Source of the DNA: Betaproteobacteria bacterium
GTDB lineage: Bacteria; Pseudomonadota; Gammaproteobacteria; Burkholderiales; JAEUOS01
Reading direction: 5' to 3'
DNA: 64,000 nucleotides
Assembly: GCA_028292405.1 (NCBI GenBank)
Contig: JAQGMJ010000042.1
Span: forward strand, 1-64,000
Program-made: the position numbers and the translations under genes
The notes under the pieces: model-generated
What the model was told of the DNA's origin: nothing
The model's database searches: none
Seen by the model: only the letters and a program-made list of their open reading frames with translations
Shown here: positions 35,913 through 43,971 of the stretch, piece by piece
Position numbering within the stretch: position 1 is the stretch's first letter
Layout of the letters: each line of letters begins with the position of its first letter

Positions 35913-36892
35913 CAATCGACCTTGATGTTGGCGCTCTTGATGATGCGCGCCCACTTGTCGGTTTCGGTTTTCAGGAAGCCGGCGAATTCGGGGCCGTTTT
36001 GCGTGGCCACTTCAGCGCCCAGGGCCTTCAGGTGCTCGGTGACTTCCGCCGAGTTCATCGCGGCGACAATCTCTTTGGTCAGGCGCGCCACTACAGCCGG
36101 CGGCGTGGCTATAGGCGCCAGCGTGCCCCACCAAGTGGTCGCTTCATAACCGGCCAAGCCGGACTCGGCCAGCGTCGGCACGCCTGGCAGCCAGTCCACC
36201 CGCTTCGCGCCGCCTACGCCCAGGGGCTTCAGGCGGCCGGACTTGATCTGCGCTTGCACTTCCAGCGGGTTGGTCAGCATGAAGGTGAGCTGGCCGCCGA
36301 TCAGGTCGGTGACGGCCGGCGCGCCGCCTTTGTAGGGCACGTGCAGCGCGTCGACCTTGGCGGACGCCTTGAACAGTTCGCCCGCCAGGTGTTGCGAGGA
36401 GCCATTGCCGGAGGAGCCGTAACTGAACTTGCCCGGGTTGGCGCGCAATGCCGCCAGCAGTTCGGCGAAAGTCTTGTAGGGCGAATCCGCCCCCACCACC
36501 AGAATCAGCGGCGCGCCACCCAGGCGCGCCACCGGCGCGAAGTCCTTGAAGGTGTCGTAAGGCAGCTTGGCGTATAGCGACTGGTTGGTGGTCACCGCCG
36601 GGATCGCCATCAGGATGGTGTAGCCGTCCGGCGCCGACTTCGCCACCGCTTCGGCGCCGATGTTGCCGTTGGCGCCCGGCTTGTTGTCGATGATCACCGG
36701 CTGGCCCAGTTGCTGTGTCAGCTTCTGCCCGAGCGTGCGCGCAACCGCGTCCACCGCGCCGCCCGCCGCCAGCGGCACGACGATGTGCACGGGCTTGTCA
36801 GGGAAGGTTTGCGCTTGTGCGCCGTTTGCGGCCAGCACGCTTGCGAGGGCGCAGCCCAGCAGGGCGCACCGTTGAAAAAGTTTCGACTTCAT
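35912..36892 (-). CDS. Tripartite tricarboxylate transporter substrate-binding protein (TctC/Bug family)
   Basis: The 326-residue protein has a signal peptide (about residues 1-28, ending AANGAQAQ) and then FPDKPVHIVVPLAAGGAVDAVAR, the Bug-family ligand-binding loop. Later landmarks are VDNKPG-like IIDNKPGANGNIGAEAVAK, FSYGSSGNGSSQHLAGELF and LHVPYKGGAPAVTDLIGGQ. It would bind a carboxylate in the periplasm. No TctA/TctB membrane genes are nearby, as is common for orphan Bug proteins in Burkholderiales. A GGAGG ribosome site fixes ATG 36892 although the frame is open to 37138. It is the first gene of the operon with eda, kdgK and dgoK, so its ligand is probably a sugar acid. Confidence 0.93.
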   Translation of the reverse strand: MKSKLFQRCALLGCALASVLAANGAQAQTFPDKPVHIVVPLAAGGAVDAVARTLGQKLTQQLGQPVIIDNKPGANGNIGAEAVAKSAPDGYTILMAIPAVTTNQSLYAKLPYDTFKDFAPVARLGGAPLILVVGADSPYKTFAELLAALRANPGKFSYGSSGNGSSQHLAGELFKASAKVDALHVPYKGGAPAVTDLIGGQLTFMLTNPLEVQAQIKSGRLKPLGVGGAKRVDWLPGVPTLAESGLAGYEATTWWGTLAPIATPPAVVARLTKEIVAAMNSAEVTEHLKALGAEVATQNGPEFAGFLKTETDKWARIIKSANIKVD

Positions 36893-37013
36893 CTCATTGC
36901 CTCCACATGGGGGCCTGCCTCGCAGGCGCCCCGCTTTTTCGTAGTAGTTGAACCACAAAATCATCCGCTCGTTGACGTAGATGAGGCCGGTGATTTTTTT
37001 GCGGGTCAAACCA

Positions 37014-37058
37014 GACAAAAGCGACAGCTTTCTTTTAAAAGAAAGCTGCGCTTTTGTC
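37014..37058. terminator. Long inverted repeat between SDR gene and sugar-acid operon
   Basis: GACAAAAGCG followed by ACAGCTTTCTTTT (37014-37036) is mirrored by AAAAGAAAGCTGCGCTTTTGTC (37037-37058) with one unpaired base. This gives a stem of 22 pairs and almost no loop. It begins four bases past the SDR stop codon on the minus strand and the stem end is T-rich, so it may terminate SDR transcription before the TctC gene. It could also be a small insertion remnant. Confidence 0.6.
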
Positions 37059-37062
37059 TGCT

Positions 37063-37842
37063 TCAGAACGTTCCAGGGTACGCCCCACCGTCCATCAGCA
37101 GGTTCTGCCCGGTGATGAAACCGGCATGCGCGCTGCACAGGAAGGCGCAGGCGGCGCCGAATTCCTCGGCGGTGCCGAAGCGGCCGGCCGGGTTTTCCTT
37201 GCGGCGGCGTTCGGCGGCCTCGTCCAGGGGAATATTGGCGTTCTTCGCGGCGGCGGCGATCGTCGTCTTCAGGCGGTCGGTGTCGAAGGGGCCGGGCAAG
37301 AGGCCGTTGATGGTGACGTTATGCGCCACCGTCTTGCGCGACAGGCCGGCGACAAAGCCGGTCAGGCCCGAGCGGGCGCCGTTGGACAGTCCCAGCACCT
37401 CGATCGGCGCCTTCACCGCGCCGGAGGTGATGTTGACAATGCGGCCGAACTTGCGCGCGATCATGCCGTCCACGGTGGACTTGATCAGCTCGATCGGCGT
37501 GAGCATGTTGGCGTCCAGCGCCTTGATCCAGATGTCGCGGTCCCAGTCGCGGAAGTTGCCCGGGGGCGGGCCGCCGGCGTTGTTGATCAGGATGTCCGGA
37601 TCGGGGTTGGCGGCCAGCGCGGCGGCGCGGCCCGCCGGGGTCGTGATATCACCAGCCACGGCCGTGACTTTCACCCCGAAGAGTTTGCGGATCTCGGCGG
37701 CGGTGGCTTCCAGCGCCTCGGCGCCGCGCGCGGTGATCACCAGGTCCACGCCCTCGGCGGCCAGCGCCATCGCGCAGCCGCGCCCCAGGCCCTTGCTCGC
37801 CGCGCACACCAGTGCGGTCTTGCCCTTGATGCCCATGTCCAT
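37063..37842 (-). CDS. SDR family oxidoreductase lacking the canonical YxxxK motif
   Basis: The 259-residue protein has a Rossmann fold of short-chain dehydrogenases. The cofactor motif is ALVCAASKGLGRGCA near residue 10, followed by NNAGGPPPG and the strand RIVNITSGAVKAP with the catalytic-type Ser. Where a Tyr-x-x-x-Lys should follow, the sequence reads LGLSNGARSGLTGFVAGLS, so both the catalytic Tyr and Lys are absent. A related SDR branch shares this SNxxRxG pattern, so the change is a family trait and not a random mutation. The C-terminus (GRFGTAEEFGAACAFLCS, ITGQNLLMDGGA) is standard. It lies upstream of the sugar-acid operon and may supply a dehydrogenase step or a different chemistry. 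Confidence 0.88.
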   Translation of the reverse strand: MDMGIKGKTALVCAASKGLGRGCAMALAAEGVDLVITARGAEALEATAAEIRKLFGVKVTAVAGDITTPAGRAAALAANPDPDILINNAGGPPPGNFRDWDRDIWIKALDANMLTPIELIKSTVDGMIARKFGRIVNITSGAVKAPIEVLGLSNGARSGLTGFVAGLSRKTVAHNVTINGLLPGPFDTDRLKTTIAAAAKNANIPLDEAAERRRKENPAGRFGTAEEFGAACAFLCSAHAGFITGQNLLMDGGAYPGTF

Positions 37843-37863
37843 GTTCTACTCCTTGTAGATAAA

Positions 37864-38793
37864 TCAGCGCGCCGGAGCGCTTTTTGGTTTTTGAGAGATG
37901 AACCATACACCAACCAGCACCAGGCCCATGCCGGCAAGCTGCGAAACCGAGATCGTCTCGTTAAGCACGATCATGCCCAGCACCAGCGTGGCTACCGGCC
38001 CGGTCGAGCCGAGGATGCCGACGTGCGCCGGGCCGATGCGCCGGTTCGCCTCCGATACCATGAACACCGGCAGCACCGTGCAAAATAGCGCCATCGCCGC
38101 GCCGTAGGCAAACACCTGCCAGGGCAGGTTCAGCGCGGAGAGCGGGTTGGCGATGAGGAAATGGATGATGACGGCGATCGACGACACCGTCATCGCGTAG
38201 GCGGTGAAGGGCACCGAGCCGATGCGCCCGATCAGCTTGTTGCTGAAGATCAGGTAAAGCGCGTAGCAAAAGGCGCTGGTGAACGACAGCAGGCTGCCCA
38301 GCACGGTGTGCCCGGAGTCGCCGCTCAACTGCACGTCGTGCAGCAGGCACAGCGCGATGCCGGCGTAGCAGGCGAGCATGGCGGCGACTTCGCGCCCGAG
38401 GATGCGCCGCGAGAAAAACAGCGCCATCACGATCAGCGTAATGGTCGGGTTGAGGAACAGGATCAGGCGCGCCAGCGCCGCCGAGATGTATTGCAGGGCG
38501 ACGAAATCGACGTAGCTGGCGAAGTAGTAGCCGAGCAGGCCCAGGCCGATCAGGGCGGCAATGTCCCGTCCGCTCAAGGGAACGGGCGGCGTCTGCCGGC
38601 CTTTTTGCGCCCAGATGCCGGCGGCGATGAAAAAGGGCAGGGCAAACACCATGCGCAAGGCGAGAAAGGTCACCGGGTCGACGTGGTATTCGTAGGCCAA
38701 CTTGATCAGGATGGAGCGGGAGGAAAACAGGATGGCGCCGGCGGCGGCCAGGAAAAGGCCTGCCGGCCGGAACCAGCGCGAGTCAGGGGACAT
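37864..38793 (-). CDS. EamA/DMT family transporter
   Basis: The 309-residue product has ten predicted membrane segments arranged as two EamA repeats, typical of drug/metabolite transporters. Landmarks are the first helix FLAAAGAILFSSRSILIKLAY, the second repeat beginning around LGSLLSFTSAFCYALYLIFSN, and a C-terminal GILGSTGPVATLVLGMIVLNE motif that is conserved in the family. The start is uncertain: an in-frame ATG at 38853 would add 20 residues. It is upstream of the SDR gene by 21 bases on the same strand, so the two may be cotranscribed. Substrate is unknown. Confidence 0.88.
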   Translation of the reverse strand: MSPDSRWFRPAGLFLAAAGAILFSSRSILIKLAYEYHVDPVTFLALRMVFALPFFIAAGIWAQKGRQTPPVPLSGRDIAALIGLGLLGYYFASYVDFVALQYISAALARLILFLNPTITLIVMALFFSRRILGREVAAMLACYAGIALCLLHDVQLSGDSGHTVLGSLLSFTSAFCYALYLIFSNKLIGRIGSVPFTAYAMTVSSIAVIIHFLIANPLSALNLPWQVFAYGAAMALFCTVLPVFMVSEANRRIGPAHVGILGSTGPVATLVLGMIVLNETISVSQLAGMGLVLVGVWFISQKPKSAPAR

Positions 38794-38967
38794 TCGGGGG
38801 CGGGGCGGAAATGCGGCTGCGGGAAGACCGGCGAATATAACAAACTTGCGCATCGTCGGCTTGCATACGGGCGCTTATACAGGGCGCACGTCCAGGGGGT
38901 AAGATCGCGCATGGACGGCCGGCTTGCCGCCGCGCCGCCGACCAGAAACCAAAAAACGGAGACTCCC

Positions 38968-39339
38968 ATGGCCCTGGCCACCCCCGACTGGAAAGAGGAA
39001 AGCGCGCTCAAGCCCTTGTCTTCCCGCTACGTGCCGATCGACTCGCTGCCCTGGAAGCCGACGCCGTTTCCCGGCGTCGACATGAAGATTTTGATGGAAG
39101 ACCGCGAAACCGGCCTGATGACCACGCTCACCCGCATGGCGCCCGGCGCGGTGCTGCCGCTGCACCAGCACGTGCAGGTCGAGCAGTCCTACATCATCGA
39201 GGGGCGGCTGGTGGACGACGAAGGCGAGGTGCGCGCCGGCGGCTACGTCTGGCGCCCCAGCGGCAACACCCATACGGCGCACGCGCCCGAGGGCGCGCTG
39301 ATCCTCGGCATGTTTTTGAAGCCGAACCGCTTTCTTTGA
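38968..39339 (+). CDS. Cupin domain-containing protein (ChrR-like cupin)
   Basis: The 123-residue protein is a single small beta-barrel. The metal-binding cupin motif LPLHQHVQVEQSYIIEG, with two His and a Glu, lies near residues 71-87. The second motif YVWRPSGNTHTAHAP is near residues 95-110, with another His. The overall sequence (SLPWKPTPFPGVDMKIL...TLTRMAPGA) resembles ChrR/anti-ECF sigma cupin domains and acetylacetone dioxygenase-like cupins. ATG 38968 has an ACGGAG ribosome site. It stands alone, divergent from the DMT transporter, so neither enzymatic nor regulatory function can be chosen. Confidence 0.85.
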   Translation: MALATPDWKEESALKPLSSRYVPIDSLPWKPTPFPGVDMKILMEDRETGLMTTLTRMAPGAVLPLHQHVQVEQSYIIEGRLVDDEGEVRAGGYVWRPSGNTHTAHAPEGALILGMFLKPNRFL

Positions 39340-39404
39340 CATGCCCCCCGATGGCTGGATGGTAAAATCGCGGCCTCCGATTCGAAGGCAACAAAGAGAG
39401 CAAT

Positions 39405-40130
39405 ATGGCCGGTCATTCCAAATGGGCGAACATCCAGCACCGCAAGGGGCGCCAGGATGCCAAGCGGGGCAAGGTTTTCACCCGCCTGATCAAGGAAATC
39501 ACGGTGGCCGCGCGCATGGGCGGCAGCGACCCGGCGATGAATCCGCGCCTGCGTCTGGCGATGGAAAAGGCCTCCGAGAACAACCTGCCGAAAGATACGG
39601 TGGACCGCGCCACCAAGCGCGGCGCCGGTGAGCTCGAAGGCGCGCACTACGAGGAAATCCGCTACGAGGGTTACGGCATCGCCGGCGCCGCGGTGATCGT
39701 CGACACGATGACCGACAACCGCATCCGCACTGTCGCCGAAGTGCGCCATGCCTTTGCCAAGTTCGGCGGCAACATGGGCACCGAGGGTTCGGTGGCCTTC
39801 ATGTTCAAGCACTGCGGGCAATTCATTTTCGCCCCCGGCGCGAGTGAAGAGAAGATCATGGAAGCGGCGATCGAGGCCGGCGCCGAGGACATCGTCACCG
39901 ATGAAGACGGCTCGATCGAGGTGATCTGCGCGCCGCACGATTTCGACGCGGTGAAAAAGGGCCTGACCGCCGCCGGCCTGAAGGCCGAAGTCGCCGAAGT
40001 GACGATGAAGCCGCTCAACGTCACCGAACTTTCCGCCGACGACTCGGCGAAAATGCAAAAGCTGCTGGACGCCATCGAAGACCTCGACGACGTGCAGGAC
40101 GTGTTCACCACCGCCGTGTTGTCGGAGTAA
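39405..40130 (+). CDS. yebC: YebC/PmpR family DNA-binding regulatory protein
   Basis: The 241-residue product starts [20 protein letters not shown], the invariant start of the family, and has the usual three-domain length. Later segments such as [30 protein letters not shown] are diagnostic. YebC proteins have been described as transcriptional regulators and, more recently, as relieving ribosome stalling at polyproline stretches. The latter is of interest because the DUF3108 protein in this window has a run of prolines. AAAGAGAGCA before the ATG provides the ribosome site. purD follows after five bases. Confidence 0.96.
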   Translation: MAGHSKWANIQHRKGRQDAKRGKVFTRLIKEITVAARMGGSDPAMNPRLRLAMEKASENNLPKDTVDRATKRGAGELEGAHYEEIRYEGYGIAGAAVIVDTMTDNRIRTVAEVRHAFAKFGGNMGTEGSVAFMFKHCGQFIFAPGASEEKIMEAAIEAGAEDIVTDEDGSIEVICAPHDFDAVKKGLTAAGLKAEVAEVTMKPLNVTELSADDSAKMQKLLDAIEDLDDVQDVFTTAVLSE

Positions 40131-40135
40131 GGGCG

Positions 40136-41434
40136 ATGAAATTGCTCGTCGTAGGTGCCGGCGGCCGCGAACATGCGCTGGCCTGGAAGCTGGCGCAATC
40201 GCCGCGCGTGCAGATGGTCTATGTCGCGCCGGGCAACGGTGGCACCGTGCTGGAGCCTAATCTGGAGAATCTGCCGATCACCGATCTGGCCGCGCTCGCC
40301 GATTTTGCGCAAAAGGAACACATCGCCTTCACCGTGGTCGGCCCCGAAGCGCCGCTGGCCGCCGGCATCGTCGATCTGTTCCGCAGCCGTGGCCTGAAGA
40401 TTTTCGGGCCGACCAAGGCCGCCGCCCAGCTCGAAAGCTCGAAGGATTTCGCCAAGAGCTTCATGGTGCGCCATGGCATCCCCACCGCCGAGCACCAGAC
40501 GTTCTCCGACGCCAAGGCCGCGCACAACTACATCGCCGCCAAAGGCGCACCCATTGTCGTCAAGGCCGATGGGCTTGCCGCCGGCAAGGGCGTGGTCGTC
40601 GCCATGACGCTGGATGAAGCGCATGCCGCCATCGACATGATGCTGCTCGACAACAAGATGGGGGTTCAATTCAATGAGGCCGGCGCACGCGTGGTGGTGG
40701 AAGAATTCCTCACCGGCGAGGAAGCCAGTTTCATCGTCATGGTCGACGGCCACAACGTGCTGGCCCTGGCCACCAGCCAGGACCACAAGCGCCTGAAGGA
40801 CGGCGACATCGGCCCGAACACCGGCGGCATGGGCGCCTACTCCCCGGCTCCGGTGGTAACGCCGGAAATCCATGCCGACGTGATGCGCCACATCATCATG
40901 CCCACCGTGCAGGGCATGGCGTCCGACGGCATGCCGTTCAGCGGCTTTCTCTACGCCGGTCTGATGATCGCCGCCGACGGGCGCGTCAAGACCCTCGAAT
41001 TCAACTGCCGCATGGGCGACCCCGAGACCCAGCCGATCATGGCGCGGGTGAAAAGCGACCTGGTCGAGGTGTTCGAGCACGCCGTGTCCGGTACCCTCGA
41101 CCGCGCCGAGATCGAGTGGGACCGCCGCGCCGCGCTGGGCGTGGTGATGGCGGCACACAACTACCCCGAGACGCCGCGCAACGGCGACGTCATCAGCGGC
41201 CTGCCCAAGCCGGGCGCCGCCGCCGACGCTTTCGTGTTCCATGCCGGCACCGTGGCCGCGGGCGAACTGACCAAGACTGCCGGCGGCCGCGTGCTCTGCG
41301 TCACCGCCCTGGGCGATAGCGTCAAGCTGGCGCAAAGGCGCGCCTACGACGTGGTCAAGGGCATCTACTTCGACGGCATGCAATATCGCCGCGACATCGG
41401 CCACCGGGCTATCGGCGTCAAGCGCGCGGGCTAG
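40136..41434 (+). CDS. purD: Phosphoribosylamine-glycine ligase PurD
   Basis: PurD (GARS) catalyses the second step of purine synthesis, joining glycine to phosphoribosylamine with ATP. The 432-residue protein has the N-terminal domain MKLLVVGAGGREHALAWKLAQSP and TVVGPEAPLAAGIVD. The ATP-grasp core contains KADGLAAGKGVVVA and FLTGEEASFIVMVDG, then TGGMGAYSPAP, and the metal site reads LEFNCRMGDPETQPIM. Length is normal. It is downstream of yebC with a five-base gap and upstream of a TPR/glycosyltransferase gene with four bases between, so it probably heads or joins a longer transcript. Confidence 0.97.
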   Translation: MKLLVVGAGGREHALAWKLAQSPRVQMVYVAPGNGGTVLEPNLENLPITDLAALADFAQKEHIAFTVVGPEAPLAAGIVDLFRSRGLKIFGPTKAAAQLESSKDFAKSFMVRHGIPTAEHQTFSDAKAAHNYIAAKGAPIVVKADGLAAGKGVVVAMTLDEAHAAIDMMLLDNKMGVQFNEAGARVVVEEFLTGEEASFIVMVDGHNVLALATSQDHKRLKDGDIGPNTGGMGAYSPAPVVTPEIHADVMRHIIMPTVQGMASDGMPFSGFLYAGLMIAADGRVKTLEFNCRMGDPETQPIMARVKSDLVEVFEHAVSGTLDRAEIEWDRRAALGVVMAAHNYPETPRNGDVISGLPKPGAAADAFVFHAGTVAAGELTKTAGGRVLCVTALGDSVKLAQRRAYDVVKGIYFDGMQYRRDIGHRAIGVKRAG

Positions 41435-41438
41435 TCCC

Positions 41439-43040
41439 GTGGGCGCCGCCGAGCTCATCGCACAGGCCTACGCCAGCCACGACAGCGGCGATACGCCGCA
41501 GGCGCTGCGCCTGCTCGACGAGGGCCTGGTCGAAGCACCGAATGCCCCCGATCTGCTGTTCGCCCGCGGCAACGTGCGCCGCGAGTCCGGCGACACGGCC
41601 GGTGCCGAGAGCGACTTTCGCGCCGTCATCGCGGCCGACCCGGCGCATGCCAAGGCGCAAAACAATCTCGGCGCCATCCTGCTGGAACGCGGGCAGTGGG
41701 CGGAAGCGCAAAGCTGCTTCGAAGTCGCATTGCGGGCCGATCCGCAACTGGCCGACGCCGCTTTCAACCTCGGCACCGCGCTGCATCGCCAGGGCCGGCC
41801 GGAGGAGGCGCTGCCGTGGCTTGAACGCGCCTGCACCTGGCGCCCGGGCTTTGCCGGCGCGTTGCTGCACCTGGGCCAGGCACTTTCCGATCTCGGCCGG
41901 CTGGAAGAGGCGCTGAAAGCTTTCAACGGCTCGATCGCCGCCGACCCCGGCGCGGGCGCCGGCTACAACGACCTCGGCCTGCTGCTGCTGGAACTGAACC
42001 GCCAGCCGGAGGCGGTGAAAGCGCATGAAGAGGCAGTGGCGCTCGCGCCGCAGAACGACGTCTACAAGACCAATCTCGCCCTGTGCCTGATGCAAAGCGG
42101 CGACTTCGCCCGCGCCTGGGACCTCTACGAGCACCGCTGGCGCGAAGACGGCAAGTTGCGCGAAGCCTATCGCTATGACCCAGCGCTGGAATGGCGCGGC
42201 GAGCATCTTGCGGGCAAGCGCCTGCGCGTCTGGTGGGAGCAGGGCATGGGCGACACCTTTTGTTTCTCGCGCTATCTGACTATCGTCGCGCAACGCTTCG
42301 CGCCCGCCGCCATTTCGCTGGAATGCCAGCGCGGCCTGGGCGCGTTGATGCGCAACAGCCTGCCCGGGGTGGAAGTGATTGAGCAGGGCGAGCCCGGCAG
42401 CGGCTTCGATGTGCAGGCGCCGCTGCTCAATCTGCCGCAACTCTGCGGCCTGCCCGAGCGCGGCTTGCCGGCGGCGCCGTTGGCGCTCCAGGCCACCGAT
42501 GCGGCCATCATGCGCTGGCGCGCGCGGGTGGAGGCATTGCCGGGGCCGCGCGTCGGTCTCAATTGGTCCAGCGGCCTGTGGCCCGGCGGCTACGGTGTGC
42601 TGCGGCGCCAGCGCAACGTGCCGCCCGAGGTGTTCGAGCGCCTGCTGCAAGTGCCGGGCATTTCCTTCGTCAGCCTGCAAAAGGGCGCGGGCGCGGCCGA
42701 TGCCGCGCGCTGGGCCGGCCTGCCCAACTTCAGCGACTGGACCAATGAACTGGCCGACTTCAACGACACCGCCGCGCTGATGTCCTGCCTGGATGTGATC
42801 GTCACCGTAGACACTTCCGTTTCGCATCTCGCCGGTACGCTCGGCCGCCCGACCTGGGTGTTCCTGCGCTGCGAGGGCGGCAACCTGTGGGCGGCCAACG
42901 AAGAGCGCAGCCCCTGGTACCCGCGCATGCGGGTGTTCCGCCAGTCGCGCCAGGCCGAGTGGGACGAGCCGGTCGAGCGGGCCGCCGCCGCCCTGGGCGA
43001 ACTGGCCGCCGCCGGGGGCGTGGCCGAGGTTGTCACTTGA
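41439..43040 (+). CDS. TPR-repeat protein with GT9/heptosyltransferase-like C-terminal domain (paralogue)
   Basis: The 533-residue product starts at GTG 41439. It has about six TPR units over residues 1-215 (PDLLFARGNVRRESGDTAGAE, AKAQNNLGAILLERGQWAEA, ADAAFNLGTALHRQGRPEEA and so on). A glycosyltransferase-like domain follows from about residue 255. Shared landmarks with the protein at 422-1744 are SLQKG, VDTSVSHLAG at 457-466, CEGGNLW and SPWYPRMRVFRQ. The arrangement recalls TPR glycosyltransferases that modify proteins or flagellin. It has no signal peptide. Four bases separate it from purD, and its stop overlaps the next gene as TTGA. Confidence 0.86.
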   Translation: MGAAELIAQAYASHDSGDTPQALRLLDEGLVEAPNAPDLLFARGNVRRESGDTAGAESDFRAVIAADPAHAKAQNNLGAILLERGQWAEAQSCFEVALRADPQLADAAFNLGTALHRQGRPEEALPWLERACTWRPGFAGALLHLGQALSDLGRLEEALKAFNGSIAADPGAGAGYNDLGLLLLELNRQPEAVKAHEEAVALAPQNDVYKTNLALCLMQSGDFARAWDLYEHRWREDGKLREAYRYDPALEWRGEHLAGKRLRVWWEQGMGDTFCFSRYLTIVAQRFAPAAISLECQRGLGALMRNSLPGVEVIEQGEPGSGFDVQAPLLNLPQLCGLPERGLPAAPLALQATDAAIMRWRARVEALPGPRVGLNWSSGLWPGGYGVLRRQRNVPPEVFERLLQVPGISFVSLQKGAGAADAARWAGLPNFSDWTNELADFNDTAALMSCLDVIVTVDTSVSHLAGTLGRPTWVFLRCEGGNLWAANEERSPWYPRMRVFRQSRQAEWDEPVERAAAALGELAAAGGVAEVVT

Positions 43041-43918
43041 GCACAGGCATTGCGCGCGGGGTCCGGGCTTCGGTGATCTCCTCCTTCGGCTTTGCCACCA
43101 TGGACGCCTCCACCCGCGCCCTGGTGCAGACCATGTCGCCCTCCGCCGCGCTGGTGCTGCGCACCGTGTTCCTGCTCGCCGGCACCTTCGCCTGGGTGCT
43201 GCTGGCACGGCGTAGCGGCGTCTTCGCCACCCGCGCGGTGCGCGGCACCGCCTTGCGCTCGATCGCCTTCGGCCTCACCAGCCTCTTGATCGTGGTGTCG
43301 TTCAAATACCTGAGCCTGGCCGAGACCATGGCGATCTACTTCCTCAACCCGGTGCTGGCCGTGCCCCTGGCCGCCTTCCTGCTGCGCGAGCCGGCCGGGC
43401 GCTGGGCGATACCGGCGGGGGCGCTGGGTTTCGCCGGCGTGCTGTGCGTGATCCAGCCCAGCGTCGAGGGCATCAAGTGGGCCTACCTGATTCCGCTGGG
43501 CGCGGCCTTTTCCGGTGCCATTCACGACGTCATGTCGCGCCAGCTCAAGGGGCAGGCCGCGCCGCTGACCCTGATGATCTACGGCATGGTCGCCGCGCTG
43601 TTCTGGGGCCTGCTCACCGCCGACTGGCGCAGCTTCGCCTGGCCGGTGGGGCGCGAATGGGGCTTTCTCGCGCTCGCCGCCAGCGCCGGGTTTGTGGCCA
43701 ACCTGTTTGTCATTATCTCCTTCCAACTGGTGCCGGCCAGCCTGTCTTCGCCGCTGCGCTACCTGATCCTCGCCTGGGCGGCGGTGATCGGCTACGTGGT
43801 GTGGAACCAGTTGCCCAACTTCTGGGCCTGGGTGGGCATCGCGCTGATCCTCGCCGCCGGCTTTCTCGCCATCGCTTCCTCGATGCGCCCGACGCCTGCC
43901 GTGGGCGAGGCGGCTTGA
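43037..43918 (+). CDS. EamA/DMT family transporter
   Basis: This 293-residue integral membrane protein has about ten hydrophobic helices in two EamA repeats. Examples are ALVLRTVFLLAGTFAWVLLA, then SLAETMAIYFLNPVLAVPLAAFLL with the family's conserved first-repeat motif, and VPASLSSPLRYLILAWAAVIGYVVW in the second. The reading frame has no good ATG at its beginning. The TTG at 43037, overlapping the upstream TGA (TTGA), is the likely start, with GAGG about eight bases upstream. A GTG at 43072 is an alternative. It lies between TPR/glycosyltransferase and FkbM genes, but its substrate is not evident. Confidence 0.87.
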   Translation: MSTGIARGVRASVISSFGFATMDASTRALVQTMSPSAALVLRTVFLLAGTFAWVLLARRSGVFATRAVRGTALRSIAFGLTSLLIVVSFKYLSLAETMAIYFLNPVLAVPLAAFLLREPAGRWAIPAGALGFAGVLCVIQPSVEGIKWAYLIPLGAAFSGAIHDVMSRQLKGQAAPLTLMIYGMVAALFWGLLTADWRSFAWPVGREWGFLALAASAGFVANLFVIISFQLVPASLSSPLRYLILAWAAVIGYVVWNQLPNFWAWVGIALILAAGFLAIASSMRPTPAVGEAA

Positions 43919-43971
43919 GTGGGGCCGGTTAGAATGCGCCACGGCAGCTGATCCGCCCCATACGAAAGCCC

